A stretch of 64,000 nt of DNA from Hypsibius dujardini (GCA_001579985.1 LRSR01004454.1:23463-87462); one strand, 5' to 3'; shown: positions 23,130 to 35,103, numbered from the stretch's first letter. Numbers and translations: made by a program. The notes: generated from the sequence alone by a model not told the origin.

Positions 23130-26100
23130 TCAGCCGTCAGAAGGAGCACCCGATACGTGGACGGGAATGTCACAGTGGCCAGTGACCTCGACCAGATTGC
23201 GCTCGAACCAATATGCTTTGCAACAATGCGAGTAGCAATGGGCATTCGGGTAACGCGGACAACGGGCGAAACGCTTGTCACATGGATCGATCAGGCAGTT
23301 GATTACAGGATGACATGGCTGCGATGGTGGCCGCTGAATCGGTATGGGTCCGATGATGTGTGAGTTAGCCCACTCAGCCACATTCGCTGACCTTCAACAT
23401 GAAAGAATACCAGTATTAAAGCCAATGGCAAAAGAATCAGCACAAATATACATCTACATCTCTCTTACCCGGAGGCTTGTTTTAGTTAATTGTGTTTTTT
23501 TTTATTTCAAATTTTTTATTATTTTTTTAAACAATTTTAAGTTGTTTTCTCAGTTGTTTTAGTTTTATTGTTTTCGTGTTTATTGTATAGGGTTTTTTAT
23601 TTAGTTTTTATTTAAATTTGTTTTCATTTTATTTTACTTTACTTTAGTCAATCAGTTTACTTTACATTATTATATTTATCCCGGTGGGCGTAATTGTGAT
23701 TACGGGGACACGGATTTTGCAGGCGTTTCTTCGTACCTTTCGCAGATGACGTTGTACCAATGGTCGCAGACCAATAAAACCTGATTGAACACCTAAAAAT
23801 GTGCAAACAGGAATGGGACATCATTTATAGTGCATTAATTAGAGAGATAATTATTACGATAACACCAGCCGACCGGTTGCTCTAGGCTACAGTTAACGGG
23901 TAGAATGCTACTTACCGTGGTATTGGGGCAGAGGAAGCTGGTCTCACGTCCGTTAACGTCGCAATAGCGGAAAATCTGGCACCTGCAATGCAAACGAAAA
24001 GAATCACCTTCAAGAGACATCAATGGCGGGGGTAGACGCCTGGAAGGAATAAGGGGATTGACCCGTCCGTCGGTAGTCATCTACCGACGGACGGGTCGAT
24101 CCCCTGTAATGTAAATGGAAAGAATCGCCTTCAAGCGGCATATCAATCACCGAGGTAGACGCCCCGAAGGAATAAGAGGATCGACCTGGCTATTGATATG
24201 TCTCTCTTCGTGTTGCTCTTGGGGCACGAAGATGAAGGACCTTTCACGGCAGCGATAAAAGCCTTAGGCTGGAACTTACATTTTGCAATTTAAATTTATT
24301 GAAAAAATGTGTAATTTTTAACAAACGCATGTTTAACTATTTATAGATCCATTTTTTATGCTTATATGTTCTGCTTAAAATGAAAGGCGTAGCGGATAAA
24401 GAGTGAATGTGCTTTATTAATAACGATTTGCCTTTCTCATGCATTTGAACATGGAATGTAAATTGTAAACTAAATAAGAGCCCATCAGTTATCGTACTTG
24501 CATTGAAATTTTATTCGGGATATCTTTTACAACATTTAAATTACACTATAGGCACCATGTAGTGCAGAGATAGTTAATTACTGACGTACAAACAAAATTG
24601 TGGAATTGTAAAATTGTAGCTAACTATGGTCGATTTATAGCTCTATGTGCAATAATGTGGAAATGTCACAGAGGCTATTCAATACAGCTACTCAAAATAT
24701 AATGTTACGCACTCTTTTTTCCGTCACATTTTGCCATGATAATATGCCTATTTGAAAAACGACCTACAGTTCGTAAACTAGAGGTTCTTAGCGATAGTTA
24801 TGATTTTCTTAATTAATAATCACTAATCAGCAGAACAGAAAACAATACTGTAACTAGAACCAGTGCCGTAAGCAGTATTTTTGAAATCGATTTACCCGAG
24901 GAGTGACATTAGAGGAGCACCATGATAGGTAAAGATAGACAAAATATATAGTAAAAAATACCGTATAGAATGCTCTCGTTGTAACAAAAGAGTAGGAGCC
25001 TGGATATTTCTAGCCAATTTTATATGACCTTGATGAGCCGGTTTAGTCAAAGTGGAACGTTCATCCAAAATTTTCCCTAATATTGAGGATGCGACAAAAA
25101 ACTCTTCGGATTTGGATTTTTTTAAAGTTACAGATCTTGGAATTAAATGCTGCACAAACAGTTTTTAATGCTTCACACAGTGCGTAATAAGTGACACTCT
25201 TTTAGCCCTTGAGATGGCAGAGATGTACCTGTTGTCAATATCTGCGTAGTACCCGGAGAGCTGGACGTCCCAGCAGCTGAAACTGCTCACATCCGTCGTC
25301 TTAGCTAAGATGGGATAAGTAACGCCCGGGACGAAGGGTCTCTTGGCCAACTTGGCGGCCACCACACTCGGTCCGCCACTGAGGTAGTTAAGATACTGCC
25401 CCACCCCGGGAACGCCGCTGACGGGCGTTTTCACAAGGACCGCTTTGCTAAGAATGGCGAATTCGACCGCGGCTTTACTGTCGATTGGGAGGGACTTGGA
25501 AGGCGGGTCCTCGTCCGCAGACGAGGACGATGAGAAGGCGCTTCCCGAGACCGAAATCTTATTTTCCTGTTGCAAAATCATTATATATACGTTCTTATTA
25601 CTTTATTTATTGACCCATTAAAATCATCAATATATCTAAATAGAATACAATATTTGTATGAAAGAACTTACTATAAAAAATGACAGCACAAAATTTAACA
25701 GTTTTTAGGCATAGGACAATTAAGAAAAAATATATATCAATAATAAATAATTTATATTTAACTCTAAATAAAATTTAATTTAACACTGTAAGAGAACTCA
25801 CTAAAAAATGACAGCAAAAGTTTACATTTTTCTAAGCATAGTACAATTTAAAAAAATAACATATATTAATAATTAATAATAATTATTTAATTCATAATCC
25901 AGATTAATTTAACACTGTAAGTGAGAGTGAAATTTGAATAATCTGGCAAAGCAATCAATGTTTTTTAAATATACATGGGTTGCATTATTACATCAAGTTA
26001 TAATGCAGTTATATGGCATGTACTTCAATATAATTTCATTATTCGGAAAATTGCAATACGTCGCAATGCTGAAATTGTAATGTGGCAATGAAAAATGGTA

Positions 26101-26180
26101 CATACCGGCTCGGTTGAGGCCTTGACTATGGCGAAGGCCCCAGCTATTAAGTAGACAAACGAGAATCTCAGAAATGCCAT
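23130..26180 (-). CDS. Secreted chitin-binding type-2 protein (tandem copy B), 265 aa
   Basis: Five exons on the minus strand: 26180-26106, 25566-25229, 23982-23916, 23792-23737, 23391-23130. Intron phases are 0, 2, 0, 2 and the frame is intact to TGA. Exon 1 is a signal peptide (MAFLRFSFVYLIAGAFAIVK). Exon 2 gives a Ser/Asp-rich spacer and VPGVTYPILAK, then the start of a peritrophin-A (ChtBD2) domain: FSCWDVQLSGYYADID, RCQIFRYCDVNG, FLCPNTT, VFNQVLLVCD and NVICE supply the six cysteines. The last exon carries a separate Cys-rich domain with DPCDK, CPRYPNAHC and CCKAYWF. Arthropod cuticle proteins of the CPAP1 type have the same YYADxExxCQxFxxC core, so a role in chitinous cuticle or gut lining is likely. 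The paired paralogue C supports every junction. Confidence 0.85.
24053..24104. repeat. 52-bp near-perfect palindrome with flanking tandem duplication
   Basis: GGGGATTGACCCGTCCGTCG at 24053-24072 is mirrored by CGACGGACGGGTCGATCCCC at 24085-24104. A four-base loop (TCAT) and one mismatch pair complete a ~24-bp stem. The ~80 bases before it (from 23984) and after it (24105-24190) are imperfect direct copies of each other, sharing AAAGAATC-CCTTCAAG and GGTAGACGCC. The structure lies in intron 2 of copy B, right next to exon 3. Confidence 0.85.
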
Positions 26181-26345
26181 AGCTGAATCAAAATTTCAAG
26201 TGGCTAAGGCCCAACGTAATCATACACAAATAAAAGACTATATTTATGAGGTGGAATAAGCATTTATGTATCGAATGCGCCTTTATGTAGAATTCGTCTG
26301 CCCAGGCATCCTCAAGCCACCGAACCTCTGGGGCATTTTAAGGGT
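26181..26345 (-). promoter_or_regulatory. Putative promoter of chitin-binding copy B
   Basis: On the minus strand a TATA-like ATAAATATAG lies about 60 bases upstream of the start codon (plus-strand 26239-26248). At 26326-26339 the plus strand reads CTCTGGGGCATTTT, preceded by GAAC and, ~15 bases earlier, AGGCAT. The same arrangement occurs upstream of copy C. Sharing between paralogues inside otherwise diverged sequence suggests a conserved control element. Confidence 0.5.
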
Positions 26346-26703
26346 TCAAATGAAGCGAGCTATTAATGCGTTACTCTTGTCATCAGTGTCTTACTGATGC
26401 ATTTTCTGCAATTAAAACAGAGGGACCTGTCATCAGCTCGGGACCACATTGTTGTTGTTCAGCTGGCACATTAAGTGACTGCAGCTTGCCCATTTAGGGC
26501 CTGCACAGTCACACATACGCATGGTGCAACAGGTACTGTACTCGGAAGCATGAAGTGATAGAGCTTCGTTCAGCAGACATTTTTTTGCAGTACATCATGT
26601 AATAATTTGCTATTTTCCGTGTTAATATACGCAAAAGTCCTAGTAAAGAGGCGTAAAACAACAATAATATTAATTTTGAAAAGGCTATGTGATTCTATTT
26701 GTT

Positions 26704-29252
26704 TCAGATGTGACCAAGGAGAGACTGCTCGAGCAGAGGAAGGTGGCATTGGCCTGTCACCTCCACCCCGTTGCGTAAAAACCAATAGGCCTGGCAACAA
26801 TTGCTTCGACACACAGCATTTGGATAGCGCGGGCAACTGGCAATCTTCTTGTCACACGGATCCAGCAGGCAGTTGATGGTCTGTCCGAAGGCACAAGGAC
26901 GCTTCAGCGGCGGAAGCCACTGAATTGGTAAGGGTCCGATGATGTGGGAGTTGGCCCATTCCGCTACGTACGCTGACCTATATGGCGGAGACAGTCCCAT
27001 CATAAAAACTCTTGCGATAGACAAATAAAAAGCGATCAACGAACGGTTGAGTGAGAGATAAATAGACTGGCATGCAAACACAAACAGACGACAGACAGAC
27101 AGATAGTGATAGACGGATAGACAGATAAACAGACACACAGACACACAGACACACAAACACACAAATAGATTAACAGACACATATAGACTTGCAGACACAC
27201 TCAGACACTCAGACGTGGATGCATAGCCTCGAGCTGTCTTGGTCATGGAGCTCGGTATTAACGGGTACTAGTCTGCTTATATGTTATTACGTTAAGTGAT
27301 ATCTCTAGCAAAAATAATGTAAACGTACCGTTCGCAGACGACGTTGTACCAATAGTCGCAGACCAGTAAAACCTGATTGAACACCTACGAATGTCACAAC
27401 GCGAAGATAGATACCGTACGAGCCATTCTCAATTGAACTAAATGCTTAACCAGCTACGGTAATTATTTTTTAATGTAGCATATACATGTACAGTGTGACG
27501 AACCGTGGTGTTGGGGCAGAGAAAAGCGTATTCGCGTCCGTTAATGTCACAAAAGCGGAAAATCTGGCATCTGCAAAACAGAAACAATCACTTTCAAGGT
27601 CTTGACCGGCCAATCCCGCTTTCCTTCGGGGCATCTACGCGGCACCTGACATGTTTTCTCTCAAGGATAACCCTTGAGGCACGAAGTCAAGCACCTTCCT
27701 AAATTATGGGAAATCCTTAACCAAACCAGTGCTAAAACATCCATTTCGAATTTAGACAAAATTAATAGTTTATTCTGCACTTCAAGAGTTCAAAGCTGCG
27801 TATTCGGATAACGAACAATGATAAAAGTGAACAGTTTCTTTGTAAAATGAAAATTCACTCCCATGAAGATTAATTAGTTCTGTGGATGATATTTATTGCA
27901 CAGGTTATTGTATTTATTGTGCAGTGTATGTTGCGCCTTAACTATGTTATTGCCATAATTTTTCACGTATATATGTTTAAAGGTAGAAATAATACTTGTA
28001 CATCCTCAATATTTTTTTTCGTTCATGATAAATATGGGAATATCTCAAAAACATAGTGAGGGGTATTCTGAATTTGCCGTTTGAAAACCTTCCCAAGTGA
28101 GTAAAATACATTTCACCATCAATAAAGACTTAACCGGTAAAATAGAAAAGGTCTTCCCACCTGCTGTCGATATCTGCGTAGAACCCGGAGAGCTGAACGT
28201 CCCAGCAGCTGAAACTGCTCACATCCGTCGTTTGACTTAAGACAGGATAGTCAACGCCTGGAACTACGGGCTTCTTGGCCATCTTCACGGCCACCAGATC
28301 CGCTCCGCCACTGAGGTAATTGAGAAACTGTTCCGTCCCTGGAACCCCGTTAACGGGAGTCTTCACCAAGACCGCTTTTGTAAGAGCAGCAAACTCGATC
28401 GCGGCTTTGCTGTCGATTGGGAGGGACTTTGAGAGCGGAACTTGATCGGTGGAGGAGAAAGCGTTTCCAGAAACCGAAATCTTATGCGCTACCTGCAAAG
28501 CATACAGCGATCAGTGTGTTGACAACATATATATTCGAAATCTGTTCTAAATTAAATGTTAGTAAATTATATGGAACCGAAATGGAACAAAAAACTAAAT
28601 CATTTAGTAATACTTTGCTTTAATTGTTTTAATTGATTAAAAATACTAAACCAAAGTTGTAGGTGCTGCACTAAAAGTTTAAATGGTAAAAACTAAAACA
28701 AACACTAAAAACCAAAAACAACCCAAGTCTTCTAACCTTTAAGCCTTAATATTAAATGTTTTAGTGACAAAAAAAACTAAACTAAACTTCTTAGTATTTA
28801 AGTTTTAGTTATACTAACCTTTACTACCTAGTTATGGTTCTGTTCGTTACATAAAAGACATGATTTTGAGATTAAACTGTTTGAATGATTCGGAAAAAGA
28901 AAGTTATGTTCATATAAAAAGGTTGTGCCAACATTTCAGTATTTAGAAAAAACTCTTGTGGATATAGCAATTGATAATTAAAAAGATTATGTGGATTGCG
29001 AATATAGCATAAGATTGTGCCGGGTTGTGAACATAGCTCTCACCTAAATATAATTTTTTCGGAAATTAAGACAACTATTCTGCAGTCTCGTTCCAGTTAA
29101 AATTCCGGAAAAACGTTAACAAAATAATCATTAGATCCCCTTTAGGATAGAGCGGAAAAGATAAATATATGAATTACCGGCTTGGTTTCTCCATTGACTG
29201 TGATCAATATATCAGCCAGCACTATCAGGCATGCAGTGGCTAAGCGTTGCAT
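26704..29252 (-). CDS. Secreted chitin-binding type-2 protein (tandem copy C), 267 aa
   Basis: Five exons on the minus strand: 29252-29178, 28492-28161, 27570-27504, 27384-27329, 26977-26704, with the same intron phases (0, 2, 0, 2) as copy B. Exon 1 encodes a signal peptide (MQRLATACLIVLADILITVN). The middle exons give a spacer ending VPGVDYPVLSQ and a full six-cysteine ChtBD2 domain (FSCWDVQLSGFYADID, RCQIFRFCDINGREYAFLCP, VFNQVLLVCDYWYNVVCE). The last exon has the C-terminal Cys-rich module DPCDK..SCPRYPNAVC..NCCQAYWFLRNGVEVTGQC and then an eleven-residue tail (HLPLLEQSLLG plus HI). It is predicted to be secreted and chitin-associated. Introns carry CAGA repeats (27060-27210) and AAACTAAA-rich sequence (28600-28800). 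Confidence 0.85.
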
Positions 29253-29455
29253 TGTCTTGGCTGGAACGGAAATCGCAGCCCAAACTGAATATTTACACAA
29301 ATCGGATTATGTTTGCTCGAAAAAAAGCTCCTCTCTTAATTAAGTATAGGGTCCTTCAACTTATATATACCCTGGTGCTTACAATATCAATTCGAGGGCT
29401 AGACTTTGTTTGTCGAGGCATTGACTAACCTGAACCCTCTGGGGCATTTTCTTCA
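29253..29455 (-). promoter_or_regulatory. Putative promoter of chitin-binding copy C
   Basis: A good TATA box on the minus strand (GGGTATATATAAG, plus-strand about 29361-29373) lies ~110 bases upstream of the start codon at 29252. Further upstream, plus-strand 29437-29450 reads CTCTGGGGCATTTT, identical to the block upstream of copy B and again preceded by GAAC and AGGCAT. The element lies 185 bases from the start codon here and 146 bases in copy B. Confidence 0.55.
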
Positions 29456-29908
29456 ACCCATCAAATGTTGCAAATTGTGCTGTCATTTTAATTTTCTTCA
29501 CTGTATACTTACTGATTGTACCTCCTTTCTTTGATTAGGACAACAGCACCTGTCGTCGCCTCGCGCCACGACTTTTCAGCTGACTGTCCACCGACCCATC
29601 CACTTTCCGGTTATTGAAAGCAAATACGGTGTGACGAAAACTTGAGGAAACAAATATTGCATACAGATCTTTATAAAGAGAAAAAAAAACATAATAAAAA
29701 TTGTAGCATGACGGCTTATCATTTTCGACAGACGAAAACTGAAAGAAGGACCAGAACTATTTTTGTAGAACTACTGCAAGAAAGCTGCCCACAGCGCCAT
29801 CTGTTAACGGGTAGCTACCAAAAAACCCGCTCAACGTATTTCCATCATCCCAGTGACGAAATGAAGTGAAGAAAACTAAGGCTACAGTATATATTATCAG
29901 CAATTCTT

Positions 29909-31048
29909 TTATACAGAAAAATTTACAACAAAAAAAGACCATACGCCTTGAAACTCTCTGATCAGCCAGCGTGTCAGTCTACGGTGGTTGGTCTCGGTCA
30001 GTTCCACATCGGTTCGAGTGAGTAACGAAGTCGGTGGCAGGTATGAGCCGTACAGCACACACTTGCCGTCCACGATCACGTACTTCTAGCGGAATATGTA
30101 ATGAATCATTGCTGGTACGAATAACAAACCGGCCTGGTGCAATTGGTGGGCCGTCTCCTTATGCACTAGCTGCGTAAGGACCTGTAGAGGACCTGCAGAG
30201 AAAGAAGGCAAAGGCATTTAGTTTCACTCAGGAAGTCTACGCACACTTAGTTTTCACTTAGTTTTCACTGCGGGCACTTAGTTTCATATTTAATTATAAT
30301 TATTTGTCCGAGGTTGCGGGCACTTAGTTTTATTATTAATTTGTAATGGGACGTAAGTTGTATGTAATTGTTCGTATAACAGTAAAAGGCAGTAGGGATC
30401 TGGTTAAGACAGATCTGAATCACTGGCAGAGTCGCTGACGAGAGCAGAATCTCCCTGGAACAAAGTACACTGTTGCTGATTAAGTCAGATTATGGGAGAC
30501 GTATAATCGTAGTCTATGGATATCACAGATAGTCTAGTTGAGCGGTAGAACTGAGTAGGACTGAGTATAGCGAGGTCATAAAAAAACCAACGCAGGAACT
30601 TGAAGCCGAAAACTGAACTGCAGTTCTTTAGTGTAGTACATCGGTTTGTATGGCAACAAATACAAAAAATTGCTTTAATTTCATTAAGTACTAAAACTAA
30701 TTGTCCTCAGCCTAAAGTAGTGAATATTTAAAAAACTACGTGTAACTAAAACTAAGTGCCCGCAGACAAACTAAATGAAAACTAAGTGTCCGCAGTCTTC
30801 CTGAGTGAAACTAAGTGCCCGCAGGGGTCACCTTAAAATATTATATTTATTTATTAATAACTGTTATTATATAAAATATAAATCACGTAAATTAATACCT
30901 TCACAAATTATTTTTATAAAAATGACATATAATATGGGGGTGTAGGTAACAAATGAGAGAACTCACCTGCTAGTTCTGTCCATCGTTGCTACATACGGCG
31001 ATGGCGATAAAAAGCAACGCTAATAAACGAACTTCAGGATTACCATGA
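29909..31048 (-). pseudogene. Decayed secreted protein gene with PLD-like segment
   Basis: Two pieces are seen on the minus strand. Near 31046-30966 an ATG is followed by a hydrophobic signal-like stretch (LALLFIAIAVCSNDGQN), but a frameshift after the seventh codon and a TAG just before a GTGAGT donor break it. At 30192-29909, after a strong acceptor (TTCTTTCTCTGCAG), there is an open stretch with HQLHQAGLLFVP and KYVIVDGKCVLYGSYLPPTS. It is interrupted by TAG at 30086-30088 and ends at a TAA. The VIVDGK-VLYGSY pattern resembles the core strand and turn of phospholipase-D-like domains such as FAM83, though no HxK catalytic histidine is seen. Three lesions argue for a pseudogene. The PLD link is a weak guess. 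Confidence 0.5.
30216..30835. mobile_element. Inverted-repeat element, family C, ~620 bp
   Basis: The left end (GGCATTTAGTTTCACTCAGG near 30210-30229, then ACACTTAGTTTTCACTTAG) and the right end (AACTAAGTGTCCGCAGTC near 30780, then CCTGAGTGAAACTAAGTGCC near 30800) are inverted copies. The subterminal motif TGCGGGCACTTAGTTT is repeated. A second, partial copy lies at about 61725-61940 in the last intron of the Rab27-like gene, including the inner string GAACTGCAGTTCTTTAGTGTAG in inverted order. There is no coding capacity. Confidence 0.7.
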
Positions 31049-32555
31049 GAACGCGAAAAAAGTTACCCCTAAAAATCTGTGCAGTGAAGAATATGCTTTC
31101 TCGGTGCAATAACATTTTACACCTCTCGAGTCTCAATTGTGTTCAACAATTTTGGTCAGTTTCTGGCTGATCAAAAGTTCTTGCTGCCACGTGGCCCTAC
31201 AAGCACAATTGCTCTAGCATTATTACCTAATTACTGTACATGGCCGGGAGATGAGTAACTATGCTGAATAGCAGTTAACAAAATTCGCCAATTAAGGGCG
31301 GTGACGTGTAAGTTACTAATTTATTCTTATTATTCACTGTTCACAGATTAAGGCTGATCTACTTTATATGCAGATGGGGTATGAGGGGTCGAGCATATTG
31401 TCATTTACCATGAAGCTTGTTCGAAGTAATTTCTTTATAAATGAAACTCAGCGTATACCGTACATTATGCCGGAAAACAAATTTCCTTGACATTCTCCCA
31501 TTCAGAATTTACATTGGAATCAATTTATATCAGTGCAATATTTTTTGAAGATCAAAGAGTGGAACTATGTGTATTTTTCGAAAAGGATTAGGATTGCGCC
31601 CTTAGTTTTCGCAGATTCCCTCATAGCTCCATCTACTGATCATCTAAAACTATTTCGCCGATACTGAAAGATTTAAATTGAATTTTGGATTGAAAAAGGT
31701 TAGAAAAAAGCAATATTTTCAGAACGTAAATTTATTTTTAGATTACTAGAAGGGCTTCTGCAAAATATCAAAATGGATTGACATATTTTTGAGTAAGGGT
31801 AACATCGTGAAAAAATTAAATCTAAAAAGAGAGCAGTAGCGCCACCAACATGATCCGAAAGCTAACTATTGCTGCATCGCTGTTTTGGTCTTTATTTTCA
31901 GACTTGTTTACTAGTATTTTCTTTTCACTCGCAGCAATGTTTCATATTATTCCTTTGAACGTCTTTCGCCTTTGACGGGGACAAGTTTAAAGACAACACT
32001 CGGCAAATATCGTTTCAGGAGCAAGAGCTCACTAACATATTGCGTGGTGAATGAATTAGTACGAGATTTAATGCTGTCCAACCGTTGAGCCATCAATAAA
32101 TTAATCAATCAATCTTCTCTGTTTTCTAAATTATTTTGTTCAAGGTGTTTTGGCTAGTCGGAAAAATTTCTGTTTATTTTTTTAAGTTTGGCTGAAGGCC
32201 TCTAGTAAATCTTGAAAAAGAGTTCACTTTCTGAAAGATATTGGTTGGGATAAAAAAACGGAAACTTCGGAAATGTTTTTACTAAATCAATCTATCAAGC
32301 CCAGGCCAATTTCGCCAAGTGACGAGGGAAGTACTTAATTCCTTATTTTTTTCTGAAACGGCAGATGTAATTTCGACCCCGAAACCCCAATGTAAAATTA
32401 TGATATATTAAAATAGGCATTTTTGAAAAAAGCCATGCTGATCAGGAGACAAATGTCCGTTCTTGCCCAAGTAAGACCCGTCCAGCCGCCTTTTTCGACT
32501 GACAACGGCGGCATGCATGCACGATCCCAAAGATGACGGCCTAAAAAATCCAGTA
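31049..32555. other. AT-rich spacer, no gene seen
   Basis: I see no splice-consistent reading frame, RNA gene or clear repeat structure in this stretch. The sequence just above 31049 would be the promoter region of the decayed secreted-protein gene. Confidence 0.35.
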
Positions 32556-33521
32556 CCGGGTGGCTACTTATTTTTGAACGTTTTCTTCAACAGCTTGCAC
32601 GTCAACGGAATACAAAAACACCAAAAACTAAAACAACCAAAAGATAGACAATTTTATACTTAACAATAAGCTTAACAGTATGACTTCAATCTATCAATCG
32701 ATGGCGCGGTCATGTGTGAAAAAACAAAGATGACCAGAAGCTAGCGATGGCCACATTGTCTTTTATGCTCAAATGCCTCACACTCCTTCTTCAGTATATT
32801 TCTCAGTTTATGCCCGTTTGAGACAAAACCAACTTTGGCTAGTTGCGCCTTAAATTGGCTAAGTAAGAATGAAGAAAATTTGCAAGGGCTGTCCATCTGA
32901 GACAAAAAAATTGCTCGGAATGACAAAAGGGAAGTTTTCTTCCCAGAAAGTTGCTCCTCACGCGCGCAGCGGTGTCCCAATCTTAAGTTCAGTCACACAA
33001 GACTATGAATGGCGCCATAGCATCGCCCAAACTTGTCTTTGTAAAATAATTTATCCTGATTTGTGGGTAGAGAGAATTGGTGAAATTCAAGCTTGAAAGC
33101 TGCGACTGATAATCAGCCATTAAGGTTAGCGAATAAGATCCCCTCGTGTTCAGGGAGATCAGCGGAAACTACTTGAACTTCTTCCCATCGTATATTTGGC
33201 TGAAACACTTGCTGTATCAACGATTGCTAACAAGGTTTGCAATTTTTGTTTACATTGGAAAAAGTCTAGATAATGATTGCAGACTTCAATGTATTCAATT
33301 TTTGGTAACTGGTGTGAAATCCAAGGGACTTTTGGCAATTTCGGTGCTCTGGGGAGACCGTGAAAAAAAGGTAAACAACGCCAGCTCCCAACAAACTGAA
33401 GACCACAATACTAAAGAGAAAACGTTTCTCTATCGAATGAGTGGTGACCTACTTTTCCCCGTCCAAGGGGAGAGGTGTTGCAGTCGCTTTAAGTTTCGTT
33501 CAAAAATAAGTAGCCACCCGG
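32556..33521. mobile_element. TA-flanked inverted-repeat DNA element, 966 bp
   Basis: The element starts CCGGGTGGCTACTTATTTTT at 32556 and ends with the exact complement AAAAATAAGTAGCCACCCGG at 33521. The perfect match extends to 25 bases (through GAACG). The dinucleotide TA flanks both sides (32554-32555 and 33522-33523), as expected for a target duplication of the Tc1/mariner superfamily. The interior has only short open frames and no transposase motif that I can recognise, so it is non-autonomous or decayed. Confidence 0.8.
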
Positions 33522-33600
33522 TACATTCACTTTAATTGATAACGATGCAACACCATACAGATACTGAGGATCCAACTGTACTGGACCAAGGCTCGTTTAG

Positions 33601-34099
33601 GGTCCCTACAGGTCGGAACCAGAACCCCTCAAAGTAGGGCCGGGGATAGGGGAAAGGGAGGAAAGGCAAAAGGACAAAAAGCTTTTTTTCAAGATTGAAC
33701 CCAAAATTTGGCCGCTTGTTCCTGATTATTCTGAAACTTGTGGGAGTGCGGGAGTCCGATTTCCAGGGGCCCCTTAAGGTTTCAAAACATTTTCAAAAAC
33801 ATCAGTTTTTCGTTCAAATTTAAGGTTTGATGAAACCCATTATTAGCTTCTTATTGATGAATACAAAGGGGATGTTCAAAAAATTCAAGAAGAGTTCGAA
33901 TTTTGCAAAAAAATTAATGTTTCTGAAAAAGTTTTGATATCTCAGGGGGCTGGATATCAGACCCCCAAACCCCCAGAAATTCCAAAATGATCAAGGAAAA
34001 TAAATCGAATTTTGAGTTCAATCTTTAAAAAATGCATTGTGCCCCTTTGCCCACCCCGGCCCTACCGTAAGGGGTCCTGGTTCCGACCTGTAAGGACCT
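33601..34099. mobile_element. Inverted-repeat element, family B, copy 1
   Basis: The left end GGTCCCTACAGGTCGGAACC at 33601-33620 and the right end GGTTCCGACCTGTAAGGACC (about 34079-34098) are inverted copies. The next inner segment (CCCCTCAAAGTAGGGCCGGG against CCGGCCCTACCGTAAGGGG) continues the pairing. The interior is non-coding and AT-rich with CAAAAATT-type strings. A shorter relative is at 56399-56673. Confidence 0.75.
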
Positions 34100-34502
34100 T
34101 ATACCAGCCTCTGGTACTGAATATAGAGCAAAGGCAAAAAGCTGCACTGGGAAGGTTTCATCGGCTGCTAACGTTGTCAAAATTGCTGTTGATCACATGT
34201 GACACAATCTGTGGGTATAGAACCGTAATAATTGCATTCACAAAGGCCGTTCGCAAAATTGTGGTCCAATCGCTTCCGGAGGCACACCTCGACGAGATCG
34301 CTATTCGTTAAGATTGTGATACGTGATGAGCGTGCCAATGGGAACTCGGGGTTTGGCTCAGTGCTCTAGAAGCTAATATGTACACGTTCACTCAGCCGTA
34401 ATGTGCATGGAAATATGCCGTCAAAACACTTGTGCAGCCAGTTCCTTTGTATTGGTCCTTTTTACATCGACACCGATTTCACAGTAAAGACTTCCATTAA
34501 TG

Positions 34503-34543
34503 ATCACTGCAATCACTGCAATCACTGCAATTACTGCAATACT
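34503..34543. repeat. 10-bp tandem repeat (ATCACTGCAA)
   Basis: Four adjacent copies of a 10-base unit, the last slightly changed (ATTACTGCAA), lie ~50 bases before the start codon of receptor 1. Copy 2 of the duplication keeps only one unit, followed by a poly-C tract, so the array expanded or contracted after duplication. Confidence 0.8.
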
Positions 34544-34587
34544 AAATTTTTTGAATCTGTTGCCTGAAAAACTGTTCGCAAGGAAAG

Positions 34588-35056
34588 ATGTTGCTGTTTA
34601 GACCAAATCTTCTGGTTTTGATGTGGACATCTGCCGTGAACTTTCCACAAATATCTGGCGCACCGGTTAATGTAGAAATCATCAGCCTGCTGCCTTACAA
34701 TTTCGGGATGGGCACCGCCCTGGTCCGGACAGGTTCGGCCTTTGCGCTGGCTGTTGAGGAGGCCAACAAACGGTATGCCCCTTACTTGAACATGAGCTTG
34801 CGCTTGATGTACAACGCTACCGATCGGAATTGTGAAGAAGTGGCTGGGCAAGCGATTCGCACTTTGTCGGAGTATTACTACCGGAAAACCGATCCCGAAT
34901 CGGTCTATGCAATTATTGTTTCCCGTGAGAACTTTTTCCAATTCAAAGGTTTTTAAAAACAAAGATTGATTTCTACATCATTATACCGGTATTTTATAGA
35001 ATGCTTTGATGTCACGGGAACGCAAAGTGTAGGATCAGGTAACAACAAATCACCTG

Positions 35057-35103
<47 letters not shown>

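Noticed and set aside
33146-33535. 129-codon forward open frame inside the 966-bp TA-flanked element
   Set aside because: No DDE transposase motif is recognisable, and it runs out through the element's end, so I do not call it a gene.
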